A stretch of 64,000 nucleotides of DNA from Dryomyza anilis (taxonomy: Eukaryota; Arthropoda; Insecta; Diptera; Dryomyzidae). Both the position numbers and the translations under genes were made by a program. Within the stretch, counting starts at the first letter, position 1, and every line of letters begins with the position of its first letter. Below are positions 1-12,800 of this stretch, one piece after another. The stretch is taken from the NCBI GenBank assembly GCA_951804985.1, contig OX638132.1, forward strand, positions 26,308,440 through 26,372,439, read 5' to 3'. Under the pieces are notes generated by a model. It saw only the letters and a program-made list of their open reading frames with translations, did not search any database and had not been told where the DNA came from.

Positions 1-314
1 GTGTATTCGTTCACAATCTGAAAAAAGAAGAATACGATAAAATTATTATAAAGTATATAATTTTGATTTAACTATGGAGAAAAATTAAAATTAATTTATC
101 TTGTGTGTAAAACCGTCCTTCAATGTAAATGTAGAAAACAAATACAATACGGATCACTGAACAGTTTTAATATTTATCAGAAATATGCAAAAATAGTCCA
201 TGTTTAGAATGTCATTAACCGCATCGTGCGATCTTTCCAGATACAAAAGTTAGATTAAATACTTTTCTCTCTGATTAAATGGTCTTATTTGCGGTTAACT
301 AGAAAAGCAATATG

Positions 315-959
315 ATATCGTCATGCCAAAGAGGCGAATGCGCATTTTTAAAAATATTGGAAAATCAAATTTTAAAGTTTTAAGTGCTTAGTAAAAATAT
401 ATATTTTCCATTTTTTTTTTGTTATTTTGGTTTTTTCATTAATTATTATAACGTATATAGCATATCTTCGATTTTGAACAACTTACTGAAGTATAAATAC
501 GGATTTTGTGTGTCTATTTCCTGACCAAAACGCAAATATTTTTGTTTTTATGCTATAACTCTTTATTTACGCAAGATAAAATAGTGATATGTAGACATTA
601 ATTGTGTGTTTTCAAAGCACCTATCGATTGGTATCATTACTTAAAAATAATTTTCCAAACAATTTTCTTAAAATTTTTAAAATAATGATGCTCATCGATA
701 GGTGCTTTTAAAAAAAACAATTAATACCCTTACACCATTATTTTATTTTAAACTAATAAAAAGTTATTGCTAAAAAACGAAAAGATTCGCCCTTTTGGCA
801 TGACAAGATTTTCAATTTTTCGAATTTGCCCTTTTGGTTTTGCCTTTTGTTGCTAGAAATATCCAACGAAATCACAGACCAGACTTGAGGAAAAATTACA
901 TTCGAAAATGCAAAAAACAAAATTTCACATTCGCCCCTTTGGCATGAAAGTGCCGATAT
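315..959. mobile_element. Foldback/MITE-like element, ATATCGTCATGCC family
   Basis: The ends are imperfect inverted repeats: ATATCG-TCATGCCAAAGAGG on the left and the complement of CCTTTGGCATGAAAGTGCCG on the right. The interior contains further inverted pairs around CCTATCGATAGGTGCTTT and TTCGCCCTTTTGGCATGA. A related copy lies at about 14990-15935. No coding capacity is seen. Confidence 0.65.
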
Positions 960-2781
960 GTGTGGTTTCATTTTGACAAAAGCTTTCTCAAAAAGCTATC
1001 AAACTACCTCTTGGATAACTTAGGCCCAGATTTCAGTGGTAGTTCCAGTTAATTTGTAGCTTAAATTTTACTTAACCTCAGCATCGTGTTAATCAGTGAA
1101 ACTTAAACCTAGTTTACACTTTGTTTAACTGACCGATGTCGATTCTGTCACAAGACAGAAATATGTGAGATGCGCTCTTAACTCACTGCAGTCTGTGCTC
1201 TTGGTTTTTTGTGCGCTGATTTGTCTGTCCATCGATTTACATTTTACAAGTTTTCTTCTATTTTTTCAGTGTATAAATTAGAATTTAACCATCACATATA
1301 ATTAATTTCCTAATATTTGTTTTAGATATTTCTTATTTTATTGATTATCCTTTTCTAAAATGAAAAATGAAATAAACTACAATTTCTAGCATTCGTTAGT
1401 CTCGCAATATATCAATAATACCTCAATAATACCTCGACATTAGCCAGTACTGCCATATTAAAAAAAAAACATTGCACTGCATAAAATTAAACTACCACTG
1501 GAAAATTGCACCAATACCCAATAGGAAATTGCATCATTACGTAGTAGATTACTGCCTAATTATTATCGAATCGTAATGCGTCGGAATCTCAATACTGAAT
1601 TCTGTTTACTTTTACACAGACATGGCCTAGGGCAAGTATGCAATGTCTGTAGATTACGAAGTAATGCTATTTAGAAGCAACTCACGGTGAACAAAATGAT
1701 GAAATTTTTGAACAAAACGATTTTTTTTTAAATTTTCAATTTTTTTTTATTATTACATAAATAAAAGTACCACTAAAAATAATCTGTAACCATTTTTCTT
1801 ATAATATCAATAATTTAAGAAATATGAGCTTTCAAACATAGGAAAAAAATTGCATTCAATACATCTATCTATATTAATAAAACAAAACGTATTTTTTTCT
1901 CTTGCACTAACCGACCGTATTTCTGAACAGATTTTAATGATACTGGAATCAAAAGATTCGTATTAATCTATTGTATTGCGTGCTATATTTAGTTTTTATA
2001 ATTTTAGAACAAAAAACGCCAGAAAAACGTAAAAACTAAATTACAACAACCATATGAAAATGGTTGTTGTATGCAGTAGCCTGCGCTCACTGTGGTTAGT
2101 GCAGTGCTGTCACTCTCTCATAAAGATTTGCTCACAAAAGAACAACAACAACTCTGTCGCATGGTTTTTTGTTGTTTTTGTTGGTTTTACACAGCAAACA
2201 GACAGTTGCAAAAAAAAACAGAAGTCTCCACGAAAAAGAGTTTTAATTATTGCGTTAAGAAAATATAATTGTTAATGTATTTAAATGAAATTAATAAAAT
2301 GTGAAATATAACCAACAATTAAAGTAATACAAAATTTTAAGAAATAAACCAACATTTAGTAACATTAGTAATTTAATTTTAAAATATATTAGAAGTGTTT
2401 TCACAGATTAACACTTTTAATATAAATTTATAAAAAAAAACTTGTATGAAAAACAGAACTGTGATTCAAATGGAAAAAATATAAAATTGCAATGTAATTG
2501 CAAAAATAAATGAGTAAATATATTTAAATTTAAAAGTTTTTTTGGAATTTGGAATTTTGATTTCATTGGATGATTTTTAGAAATATATTTCATGACGAAC
2601 TACATTAATGAAACTATGTTTCCTACAGTACAAAGGACATCAGACCGAAAACTCTATATTGTAAATCCAAAAATATTACGAACATTTTTGGATTTACAAA
2701 TAAAAATATAATATATATATTCATATAATCTGGTTTTTCCTTTATATTTACAAACAAATTTTCAGGTAGCGGGATGGCTAG
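960..2781. other. AT-rich intronic DNA without recognised feature
   Basis: Contains poly-A and poly-T runs and a somewhat GC-richer patch near 2050-2260. The patch has short CTCACTGTGGTTAGTG and CAACAACAAC motifs. I see no open frame with protein-like composition and no second copy in the window. Confidence 0.5.
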
Positions 2782-3217
2782 TATATGGGCCATTCCACAC
2801 CAAATCGACCTGCGGTAGGAACTCACCTTCTTCGATTTCAAATTTTAAAAAGGGTCCTTTTTAAGGACCACAATTTTGAAGTGCAAGGATAATGACCACG
2901 GGCCACATGTTACCGTTTGGAAATTACAACTTAATTTTTCTAAAAACTTGTTCTATTAGCTTTAAAAATAGCCATTAACGGAGTTTCTAGCATTTCTAGT
3001 TCAAGAGATATTTAAATATGAACAACAGTACAAAAGTGATTTTTGGCACTTTTTTTCCAACTTTGAGCCACTGTATCTCTGGAAGTAGTGGTCGGAAAAA
3101 ATAAAAAAAAATTGTTTAGTGCATGTCTCGATACCCTTTATCAGTTGCATTAAGATCGAAAAGGTAACATAAAAATTTGACTTTTTTTGGTCGATTTGGT
3201 GTGGAATGGCCCATATA
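2782..3217. mobile_element. MITE with 29-bp terminal inverted repeats (GGGCCATTCCACACC family), copy 1
   Basis: The two ends are perfect inverted repeats of 29 bp; the left begins TATATGGGCCATTCCACACC and the right ends in its complement. The interior shares long stretches with the copy at 57854-58354, but in the opposite orientation, including GAACAACAGTACAAAAGTG. Short open frames from the termini (WAIPHQIDQ) are by-products, not genes. Confidence 0.85.
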
Positions 3218-3599
3218 TGAAAATACATATTGGAACATAACTAAAATAACCTTACATATTCTCTCAAATCCTTAAAATTGTATTTTGGTTTTATCAAAAT
3301 ACACCTTCTGAAAAAAAAGTAGCTTCCGGCTACTACGGTTTACAAGAAATTGTAGTGAAATACTACCATTTTCGTTAGAAATTTACTTATTTGATTTTAA
3401 GTGTTTAGTGTTTGATAGTATAACTTAATACAGACTAACTATACAAAAATTTTATTTACACAAATTTATTACAATAGTTTGAAGAAAAATATAAAAATAC
3501 AAAGATTCCATTAGTACATCCACATTTCGTAAAATGTTACGCCAAAACTTACAATTTGAGGAATATTATGTCAAGATAATAATTTTATATCAATTAAAC

Positions 3600-4050
3600 C
3601 TACAGATATCCTTCACACTCACTAACATTTTTCTAATCACAATCAATGTAGTAAAAAATGAAATAAAATTCATCCCGATTTCGTTCTCGGATTAGGAGAA
3701 ATTACGTGTCAAAAATTACCTTTTTTATTCTAATTTCATACATTTGTGACTATTTTGTAAATTTATTACAAGGACTGCAAGCAATATCCTTCATTTGCAC
3801 TAACTGTTTTCTAATCACAATCAACGCGATAAAAAATAAAAAAAAATCATCCCGATATCGTTCCCGGATTAGAAGAATTTACATGGAAAAAAAATACCAG
3901 TTTTATTCTAATTTCTTTGTAAATGTTTTCCAAGGACTGCAAACGATATCCTTCGTTCGCAGTAATCTTTTTCTAATCACAATCAAAAAATAAATAAAAT
4001 ATTATTCTGATTTCTTTCCCGGATTAGGAGAAATTACATGGCAAACATTT
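3600..4050. repeat. Three degenerate tandem units of about 160-180 bp
   Basis: The motif TTCTAATCACAATCAA followed by CATCCCGATTTCGTTC and GGATTAGGAGAAATTAC recurs near 3630, 3808 and 3970. The open frame across two units is produced by the tandem structure and is not protein-like. Confidence 0.7.
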
Positions 4051-4059
4051 TATTTTATA

Positions 4060-4660
4060 ATTTCATACATATGGGCATTTCCTGGGGTTCCGGACGGGAC
4101 ATTCGTACGCTTAACACTTTAATATCTCGAAAGAAAATTAATGAATTTACTTGATTTTTTTGGTGCATGTAGTATTCTATACGGTAGATCAACAGATATA
4201 AATAAAATAGTGAGAGTTCCGGACGTGACAAAAACAGAAGTGCATGTCGAGGTTCATATGGAAATGCCAAAAAGTCTGCGAATTTTGCGTAATATGGTTT
4301 TTTTTTTTGAAATATATTAAAAAATATTTCAAATCATGTGCTTTATTTTTATACTTACACTTTGTTCCTAAATGTTATAGTTTTTTCAAAACAAATCACA
4401 GAAAAATTCCGGACGGGACAAAAAATTCCGTATGGAAATTATCAGTATGATTTATATTCTAAAAATACTTTTTTCGTATAATATATTTTTTTGAATTATC
4501 TCAGAACATAGCTGAGACAATTTACATTATTTTTTTTGTGTTTTTTATACTGTAGTTATACAAAATTTTCTAGAATCACTAGCAAAATGATGTTTACATT
4601 TTTGGAAATTCCGAGGAAATTCTGCTTTAAAAACAGTGGATTCAACTCTTTTAAAATGTT
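4060..4660. repeat. Dispersed repeat with TTCCGGACGGGAC motifs, copy 1
   Basis: A long segment matches the one starting at 43236, with shared blocks GACGGGACATTCGTA, AACACTTTAATATCTC, GAGGTTCATATGGAAAT and CACAGAAAAATTCCGGA. The TTCCGGAC-type motif recurs several times within each copy. No coding region or terminal repeat is obvious; class unknown. Confidence 0.65.
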
Positions 4661-4861
4661 CAGTTTACTATGGTAATAAATGTAGCTTTTTGGATCCAGA
4701 CGGAATCCAAAATGTTGCGCTTAAGTTCACATTACAGGCCGAACCGCAAAAAATGGCGAACCCCTTCATCTTAGTGAGAAAAACTTTTTTTTTGTATATT
4801 TTATCATAAAGTCAAGGGGTTTTTACAAAAAAAAGGTAACTTCGACCAGTATGAAATAAAA

Positions 4862-5048
4862 GTATTTAAGCAGAAGTGGTCGGGTCACAGGGTACAATAG
4901 ACCGACCTATATATTTTCAATGACAGACAGCGTATGTATATAAATAATCTAACTTTTGAGTTTCATTGATCTAGCTTTTCTAGTTTCGCACAGATCACGC
5001 CGGACACGCCTCCTTCTGGGATGACCAAAGTAAATATATTCTTTTAGA
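4862..5048 (+). mobile_element. Mini-me-like relic
   Basis: The sequence AGTGGTCGGGTCACAGGG, then AATAGACCGACC, then a TTTCATTGATCTAGCTTTTC block, follows the order of the mini-me copies at 11236 and 42100. The GACAGACA tract is almost gone. Diverged fragment. Confidence 0.5.
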
Positions 5049-5049
5049 G

Positions 5050-5689
5050 CAGGCTATAAATATACAGAAATAACATATGGACGCAAATCTTGAATTCATA
5101 AAATGTGGAAATTTAAGATAACCCATTCCCAATAGCTGTCATACGTTCCAAGTATGATACTTATAAAATAGTTATGTAATTAAATAATACTTGCAAATTA
5201 AACATTTCAGATTATTTATTAATGTGTCTCTTATTTTCATTTCATTTATGTTAGTTAAGCACCCGATAGATAATGCGTCACATAAAATTGGATATAAAAT
5301 ATGCTTAAAAATGACACCATATACTCATAAATGTCATAAAAAGCGCTTAATTCAGGGACATAACACTGAAACCATAACATTACGGAGACGTACCAAAAAA
5401 GAGATAATTATATGCCGAAGGAGGATGGCACATGGTGTTTTATTCAGTGGTTCTCAGTCATACACTACAAACGACATATGAGCCAAAATTATAAGAGGCG
5501 CGAGACAATAAAAAAGCATACTTAATATTAAGAGGAAAAATAAATAAGAATTATAATGAAATACATGAGTCAAGCAAAGTACATACATGACAATACATAC
5601 ACCACACATACAAACGCCTATATACACTATGAAAAATTAGACAGCGATCTTTCTTAATTACAATTTAAAGATAAGATTTAGGGCTAAAT
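5050..5689. other. Intronic DNA without recognised feature
   Basis: A 96-codon open frame at 5191-5481 has no recognisable domain and a composition like the surrounding AT-rich DNA. No repeat partner seen in the window. Confidence 0.45.
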
Positions 5690-7017
5690 ATAAGATCAGT
5701 GCTTGATGAATGGTGTCTCAGATTTTGCAATAACCGCATGGTCTTGCAATGGAATAACTGGATTGTTTCAGTCTAACTGCACTAGAAGTTACCGTTAATT
5801 TTATTTGAAGGTAGATTGGTAATAGATTGAGCAGTGTATTAATGGCATCCGTCAGGTACGACCGGAGAGCTCCGGTTATACCGAGTCCTATCGTCTATAC
5901 CTTCGAAATTCTTTTAATATTTTAGTCCATACTGAGTGCGGTCCAACAGATTAACGATCCACGGCTAACATCCATAATGTTAACAATTTTGGATCGTTCT
6001 TACTAAAGGTTATATTGCATAGAATGATATAAATCAATATATAATTAACTCTATCTACTTACTAATTACGGTCTTATTACCCGGTACTAATTTCCCGAGA
6101 CCAGTAATACCACATTTTCCGCTTACGCCACCTATTTAACACCCTCTACGTTGAGCCCCTGCAGAGTACTGTCTATGACAATGATCCACAGTAAGGTGGA
6201 GATCATTCCTACGTGAGCTGTGCGTTTTGTAAGCTGGTGTTACACTCAAAATATAATTAGCTTGAAATAAACAAAATTGTTCGTTTATTTTACGAAAATA
6301 TTTGTGAAATTTATCCACGAAATATTTATAATAAAATTACGAATATTAATTGTTTATTTTACGAAACTATTCGTAAATTTTATTTACGAAAGCCATTCAT
6401 AAATAATACGAAAGATTCGTAATTTATTAAAAATTACGAACAAATATTTCGTAAAATGTCCTAGAAATAATTTTAAGTGTACATTAGACTGAATAATTCT
6501 CGTTTTCAGCATGGTGATAACCAAATTTCTAAGAAATTGCTCGACTCCAAACCGAATCAGGGATTCTTGAATTGCTTGAGTGTGTTGGTATATTGACATT
6601 TAATTTAAGAAGGCTGGCAGAGTGAATTTTTTATAATGAATGGAATGCTCAATAGTACGCACTAATTCGTGGATCGGCTCTTGTGATAAGCGTAGGAATG
6701 GAGTCGATCGTGATGAGCACATAAAAATCTTTCTCACTTGGATTGATGCGTTTAAGAGTCTTCAGCATAAAGGAGGACAAACTGATGGGTTTGAAGTCTT
6801 TCGCGAGTTCGTGGCCCCTTTTGTCTGTCTTTGGTACGAAGACAACGTAAATGAACTTCCAGTTCGGAGGGATGTGGCTGTAATGGAGGCAGCTCCTACT
6901 GATCGGGAGGAACCATGAAGTCAGTATCTCTAAGTTTTCCTGTAACATAACTGGCTGTAAGCCATCAAGGCTTGGTGATTTACATATATGGGATATTAGA
7001 AGTCTGCACAAATGCAT
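5690..7017 (-). pseudogene. Decayed R1/Jockey-type LINE reverse transcriptase
   Basis: Read on the minus strand, the segment shows reverse transcriptase blocks in order with frameshifts and stops: SPSLDGLQPVMLQ, then KTDKRGHELAKDFKPISLSS and FMLKTLKRI (6649-7017), then IQESLIRFGVEQFLRN (6384-6600), then a GMISTLLWIIVID-like block near 6180. A ruined YADD site follows near 6130, where the positions read stop-A-E-N. A leucine-rich stretch near 5800 resembles the region after the polymerase domain. The F-x-D-x-x-x-A-F motif is lost to a deletion near 6600. A TACGAAA foldback element (6240-6484) interrupts the relic. The fragment is dead and in the same orientation as neuroligin. The clade is inferred from motif style only. 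Confidence 0.8.
6240..6484. mobile_element. TACGAAA foldback element, copy 1 (nested in LINE relic)
   Basis: Ends are TTACACTCAAAATATAATTA on the left and TAATTTTAAGTGTAC on the right, an imperfect inverted repeat. The interior is rich in TTACGAAA and its complement. It splits the LINE reverse transcriptase relic, with relic motifs on both sides. Related copies occur at 12050-12800, 35949-36406 and 53417-53860. Confidence 0.7.
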
Positions 7018-7424
7018 TTGAAACCCACTTCAAGATATATATTTTACTTCAAGACATGCAGTGTCGCTGTATCTATGCTTAAAAATCAAATGAATATGTT
7101 GCTCACAACAACAAATCACAAGTAGTGTCAAAACAAAACACAAACAAGACGTAGTTGTAGTGAAGAGGTCTATAATGATGTGCAATAAAAATTCAAATAC
7201 TGAAATGAACTGCTTATGACACTCAGTACTCAGTGCATTTTACAACATTTTTTTTGTCTTGACACTACTTGTCACCAATAAAACAAATACTGCAGTGAAG
7301 TGTAGTCGCTGTAGAGACTTCACTATTGTACTGTTTACTGTCATTTCTAAATGTACTAAATACTGCAGAGTGCAGTAGTGCATATTTTGCAGAGGGAACT
7401 TCAAATACATTTGTGCAGATATCT
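7002..7424. mobile_element. MITE-like element (GTCTGCACAAATG ends), copy 1
   Basis: The left end GTCTGCACAAATGCATTTGAA mirrors the right end CTTCAAATACATTTGTGCAG. Internal blocks (GAAGAGGTC, ACTGCAGTGAAGTGTAGTCG, GTGCATATTTTGCAGAGG) recur in the copies at 7530-7935 and 9144-9915. Confidence 0.65.
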
Positions 7425-7529
7425 ACTGTGTATTGCACAGGAAATTTTTTCACCGGTTCTTAATGCGTTAATTTTTTCCCAGACTTTATAACTGTAGAGG
7501 GTAATTGCAGCTATTTGTTTGTTTGCATT

Positions 7530-7935
7530 GGTATCTTCTTTGGCAATAGTTGGTGGTTTGTTTTTTTAATAATGTTTCTTGTATTTTTTTATATACACAT
7601 ACCGACAACAATATTACTGCCGTTGAACGCCGAGTGGCAGATTTGTTGTTGTTTTTCAATATTCGTTTTCTCACTCATTGCGCTCACTCGCTGCACTCAC
7701 TGTATTCATTGCATGTTCAGTGACAGTAGTGTCATTTGGTGTTGTTTTCATTGAATGTTTTGAAAAAAATGAATGTCTTGACACTACTTGATATTAATGA
7801 AACAAATACTGTAGTGAAGTGTAGTCGTTGCACATACTTCACTATAATACTCTCGACTGTCATTGTAAAATGCACTAAATACTGTAGTGCATATTTTGCA
7901 GAGGGAACTTCAAATACATTTTTGTAGCGTGTGTA
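7530..7935. mobile_element. MITE-like element of the same family, partial copy 2
   Basis: Shares TACCGACAACAA, GAACGCCGAGTGGCAGATTT, GCGCTCACTCGCTGCA and GTGCATATTTTGCAGAGG with the copy at 9144-9915. The stretch downstream of the element at 7425-7540 also recurs at 7936-8060, so copies 1 and 2 look like a local tandem duplication. Confidence 0.6.
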
Positions 7936-9143
7936 CTGTGTATAGCACATGAAATTTTTGCATCGGTGTTCAATGCGTTAATTTTTTTTTTCAGACTTTG
8001 TAACTGCAGCTATTTGTTTGTTTGTATTGGAATCTTCTTTGGTAATCGTTGGTGGTTTGTTTTGTTGCTGGTATTGTGTATGTTCAAAATTATTATTTAT
8101 CTCTCAGTGTATGTATGCAACGCATGAGGTGCTTGTGCTTAAGTGCCGCTGCACACACATTTGCATACTTTTGTATCTTGTGACGTTATTATGGTGTGTG
8201 GGTAATAAAACGAAAAACATCAACTACCACCGCAAAACAGTACAAACAGCCACGTCAACGAAATACATTATAAATGAAACGCGTTAATAACCGCAGTCGC
8301 GTCATTGTTGTAGCTCTTATCCATGTAAATTGCAAAAATATCCTTTTGCTCAAATGTGTGTCAGTATTACGTTCATTAAAAAAAGTGTCCCTAAATTATG
8401 TTTTTGTCAGTTTTTATGTGCGTGCGTGGGTGATTTTTTTGTTTGTTTTTGTGTCAATTTTTGTCAAGTTTGCATAAATATCTTTTCTACGGGTTTCTTT
8501 TTTTTTTTTTGTTTTTTGCCTTTTTCCATAGCTTTTGATTGATTTGTCAATTAATTTGCAGAAATAAACAAATCGAACAAATTTCAGCGCATTTTACACC
8601 CATGCAAAGGGTCCATAGACCGCAACTAATATTGCCTTCTTGACAACAAAAAACTCCACTGACGGATCAATTTTATCGAAATTGACGAACCGCAACCGTT
8701 TGTTATTAATGTCGTTTGTTATGCCCGTTTCCCAGTTGTCTCTGTCAGCTGTCAGAATACATGGAAATTAACGATACTGATGAAGGTTGATGGTGGGAAG
8801 TAAGAATATTTTCGATATGTACATAAAACTGTTTCGGCTGATTGAGTTTGTGGATCCGGTTGTGTAGAGTAACTCAAACCATAAATTATTTGATGCCATA
8901 ATCAAGTGTAAATCATTATCTAATAAATATTAAATAGAAGCAATAATAAAGCGCTTTGGTACGTGAATTTTATGCTATGGAATATGCGATGACTATTTGC
9001 ACACAAAAAAAATTGAAATATACGGAAATCTTGCAATTTTCTATAATATTTCAATCGATTTTGTATGAAAATTTGTTATCTAACAATTTTCTCAAAAGAA
9101 AAATAATTTGTTCAAATCCTTTGAAAATATATTATGTATTAAA
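7936..9143. other. Intronic DNA, partly duplicated, otherwise unique
   Basis: The first ~120 bp repeat sequence seen at 7425-7560. The remainder, including a balanced-composition patch at 8570-8790, has no recognised repeat or protein similarity. The overlapping T-rich open frames near 8274-8540 are not protein-like. Confidence 0.45.
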
Positions 9144-9915
9144 CATCTACACAAGTCCATTTGAAAACCACTTCTAGACATTCACTTCGTTTCAAAACAT
9201 TTACTGTCGTCAACTCTATGCTTGAAAATCAAATGAATGCCTTGCTCACAACAAGAAAGCACCAAGTACTGTCAAAACAAAACACAATCAAAACAAACCT
9301 GCAGTGAAGAGGTCCATGATGATGTGCAATACAAATTCAAATACTGAAATTAACTACATATGTCACCGAGTACTTAGTGCATTTTTAATTTTTTTTATCA
9401 TGCTAACTTTAAGGTATTATAAAAAATTCAAAAAGTAGAAGAGAATAATTTTTTAGTATAAAAAAAAAATGTTGGATATCTTGCTTTTCGTCCAAAGCGT
9501 TGTTTTTGTCGTACAACATTTTTTTTAAATAAAGTTTGTTGTATTTTTTAACACATGAATACCGACAACAACATTACTGCCGTCGAACGCCGAGTGGCAG
9601 ATTTGTTGTTGTTTTCAATGTTCGTCTTCTTAGTCGGTACTCGTTGCGCTCACTCGCTGCACCCACTGTATGCGTTGCATGCTCAGCGACAGTGTTGTCG
9701 TTTAGTTATGTTTTTCAAAACATTGAATGTTTTGAATGGCTTGATATTTTGATAGTACTTGACACCAATGAAACAAATACTGCAGTGAAGTGAAGTCGCT
9801 CAGAGAGAGTGATCACCATAATACTGTTGACTGTCATTTGCGAAATGAATTCAAAACTGTAGAGTGCAGTAGTGCATATCTGCAGAGGAAACTTCAAAAC
9901 CATTTGTGCAGATGT
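9144..9915. mobile_element. MITE-like element of the GTCTGCACAAATG family, copy 3 (longest)
   Basis: Left end CATCTACACAAGTCCATTTG and right end CATTTGTGCAGATG form an imperfect terminal inverted repeat. The left half matches 7002-7220 and the right half matches 7600-7930. This is the most complete copy in the window. Confidence 0.65.
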
Positions 9916-11235
9916 ACATTATGTATGTTCATGTCAGAATATTTTCAAATAGTAAAAGATTGCAAGTTTCCCTTCAGTATAATTTTCCTAACAGATGGCG
10001 CTTCACGCATGTTCGAAAATTATCTTTTATCTTTTCGAATAACACTCTGCTTAAGAGAGACTTCATTTTTCCTTAGCATTAAGTTATCCGATCACTTGTG
10101 ATACAATTACGAAACCAACAGGTAAAATCCGCATAATAAACCAACATAAATTTTCATATTTCCTAATACTTGTGGTTTTATTTCTATGGTTTGACTGTTT
10201 CAAACATACATGTTTGAAACACTCAAAAGTTCTCATTTAAACAGAATCATTTCATCAAGGCTTCTTCGGACAATATTTTTACGCTCCCCAGGTTCACAAT
10301 GTATTATACCGATTTTATAAAAATGTCATCATTCCATTAAAAGTTGGCACATAGCTCATAGAAACTAAAAAAGTTATTATCTTGAAATATAAAATAGGAA
10401 TATCTAATTAAAATGTGTCATTGAAACTAGGAGATTAAAGTCAAAAATCGTTGGAAAACACGTTGAGAGTTGTATAATTATGATATTTGGATAATTGAAA
10501 AATTCTTTAAATTTGAAATACAAAATTTATCGAAATTGGATGCTCTTTTCAGCCACTTTCAGAATTAATAAAATACTTTTAAAAATAATTAGTAGCTTTT
10601 ACCAGAATTTTAATCAAAAATGCAACGGAAGAGGAAAAATGTAGTCGAAACTACTACCTGTGAATTATATTGAATTAATTTACCAATGACCATAGGATCG
10701 GATTGAGTTCGGGTGAACCTCCCTTAGGGTGACCGAATTAAGTACATCCGTTACACGTAATGCAGTCAAAATAAAAATCTTGAATCAGAAATGAAAATTA
10801 TATATTCGTATTGATTTGGAAATTCTAAGATCAATGCCGTTTTCAATTTTTCACCTACATGTCCAGTTTCAAGGATATTCGAAAAAACGAAAAACCACGT
10901 TTTTTATAATTCTATTCGTTGGTAAGCATTGGATATATAGTTAGACTAATTTTTATTTTATCCAACATATCATAACAGAACACAGATTATGTGTTCATTT
11001 CAGTTTTGAGAATTCCTTGGACAGGACCTGAGATATGAAGTAAATGGACTCATTTTTGTGCAAAAAAAAGGACCATTTTTGGTAATTTTTCTCTTAATTC
11101 CCAGATGTGCATCATTATTATGATTCACTGTAGCAGTTAGAAAATCTCGTTAATTTCAAATATATTTTATTCATAAAATTTCGTATACGTCGAAATTAGG
11201 CAAACAAATTAAAAAAGTGAAAAGTTAAAAAAAAA
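9916..11235. other. Intronic DNA without recognised feature
   Basis: AT-rich and unique within the window. A patch near 10690-10760 is GC-richer. No open frame with protein-like composition and no inverted repeat ends found. Confidence 0.45.
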
Positions 11236-11937
11236 CCAGTTGGGAAGTTTAGATCACATGGGAAATTTTAAAGTAGGTGTTATTATGATAGTTAGGATTA
11301 TCAAAATTATAGTCGGTCTAAGCCTACACATGTGTTGTTACCATTATAAGTGGTATATAGGTCACCAGGATATACGAATCCCGAAAATAACTACAAACTT
11401 TCAATCGCTGAAGTATTTCCATTCATTTGATACCCATATTTACAAATGGGTAGGTGTACCGAATTTCGATTTTTTTTGTTGTTGAACCATAAGTAGTTTC
11501 GACGGAAACCATTATTTTTCATGTATTTGAGCATGAGTCAATATATATTTTACCAAAAAAGTTTACCAAAGTTTAAGCACGTATACAGTAAAATTGATCT
11601 AAAGATATACATTTTATATGAGGTATTTGAACATAAGTGGTCGGTTCTCAGGGCACAATAGACCGATCACGCCATTGCTTAGATATATAAGTAATCTAAA
11701 TCTAAAGTTTCATTGCTCTATCTCTTCTACTTTTTCTGTAATCGTGATTTCAACAGACAGACAGAAGGACAGACGGACAGACAGACAGACAGATGGACAG
11801 ACGGACATCGCTTAATCGACTCAGGAGGTCATGCTGATCAAGAATATATATACTTTTCTATACCGGAGATGCTTTCTTCAGGGTGTTACAAACGGCGTAC
11901 CAAACTGAATATACCCTTTCACTCTTAGTGTAGGGTA
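11236..11937 (+). mobile_element. Mini-me-like element, copy 1
   Basis: The segment matches 42100-42795 along almost its whole length. It has the arrangement described for dipteran mini-me elements: a (GACA/GACG)n tract at 11754-11806, a short core TCGACTCAGGAGGTCATGC and TGATCAAGA, then a TA-rich ATATATATAC tract. It ends with a CTTAGTGTAGGGTA tail. No protein is encoded; spread would need enzymes from elsewhere. Confidence 0.75.
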
Positions 11938-12049
11938 ACCAAAATAAGGATAATAAATTCGTAGAAATATTATAAACTTTTATTTTTTTTACTCTATTCC
12001 AATTTTGTTGTGCTAAGGCAGATATTTGGGTCAAATTTATCAATTCATT

Positions 12050-12800
12050 GGATCTCTCGATACAAATATTTCGTTTAAATTACGAAAATATCGTTATACA
12101 TTTATTTATTTAATATAATTTTGTTTACGAAAGAGTAACATATTTTACGAATAATTTTTCGTTAATTAAGAGCATTACATTTTACGATTAATTACTAAAC
12201 TTTCGTAAATTTCAAGCTGTATGTAAAATATTAGCAAACATTCGTATTTTTACGAACAATTAGTAAAAACAGAAATACGTTTGCGTCAAAAGTAATTTGG
12301 AACTGCATTTTATTTTAATTAGTCGCAGATAGTAATAAAATACAAATTTTAATTTTGGTTCTGTGTGATTTCTGTTTGTGTCAAACGTGTAAAAGTATCA
12401 AATCCGTGCATAGTATTTCATATTTTTATTAAGAAAATACTAAAATAATGTATTCGTAAAGTTACGAATATTTTCATATACGAATATATTTGTAAAATTA
12501 TAAATTCATGCGTAAATAATATAAATGTACACATAATTTTACGAATGTTTTATAAAATAATTTCAAATGCTATTGTTAAAAGTACGAATATTTTCAAGAA
12601 ATTTACGAATAATAAATTCGAAAAAGTTTAGAAACATATTCAATAAAATACTAAAAAAACAAACAATCTTTCGCAATTTGTATGAATGACTTTTGAACAT
12701 AACATCTACGAATAGTTTCGTAAAATACACAAATAAAATTCGTAATTTTTTCAAAAATTTTACAAAAGTTATTTCATGTATTGTACGAAATATTTCGTAG
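12050..12800. mobile_element. TACGAAA-rich foldback element, diverged copy
   Basis: Dense in TTACGAAA, TTCGTAAA and ATTCGTA words on both strands, as in the better-bounded copies at 6240 and 35949. The ends are not sharp, so the limits are approximate. Strand-symmetric content suggests a decayed long inverted repeat. Confidence 0.5.

Noticed and set aside
2623..3228. Two minus-strand frames with WCGMAHI and WAIPHQIDQ
   Set aside because: They read the terminal inverted repeats of a MITE; the same peptide appears at the other copy.
11618..11928. Frames with DRQKDRRTDRQTD repeats
   Set aside because: They read the GACA/GACG tract of the mini-me-like element.
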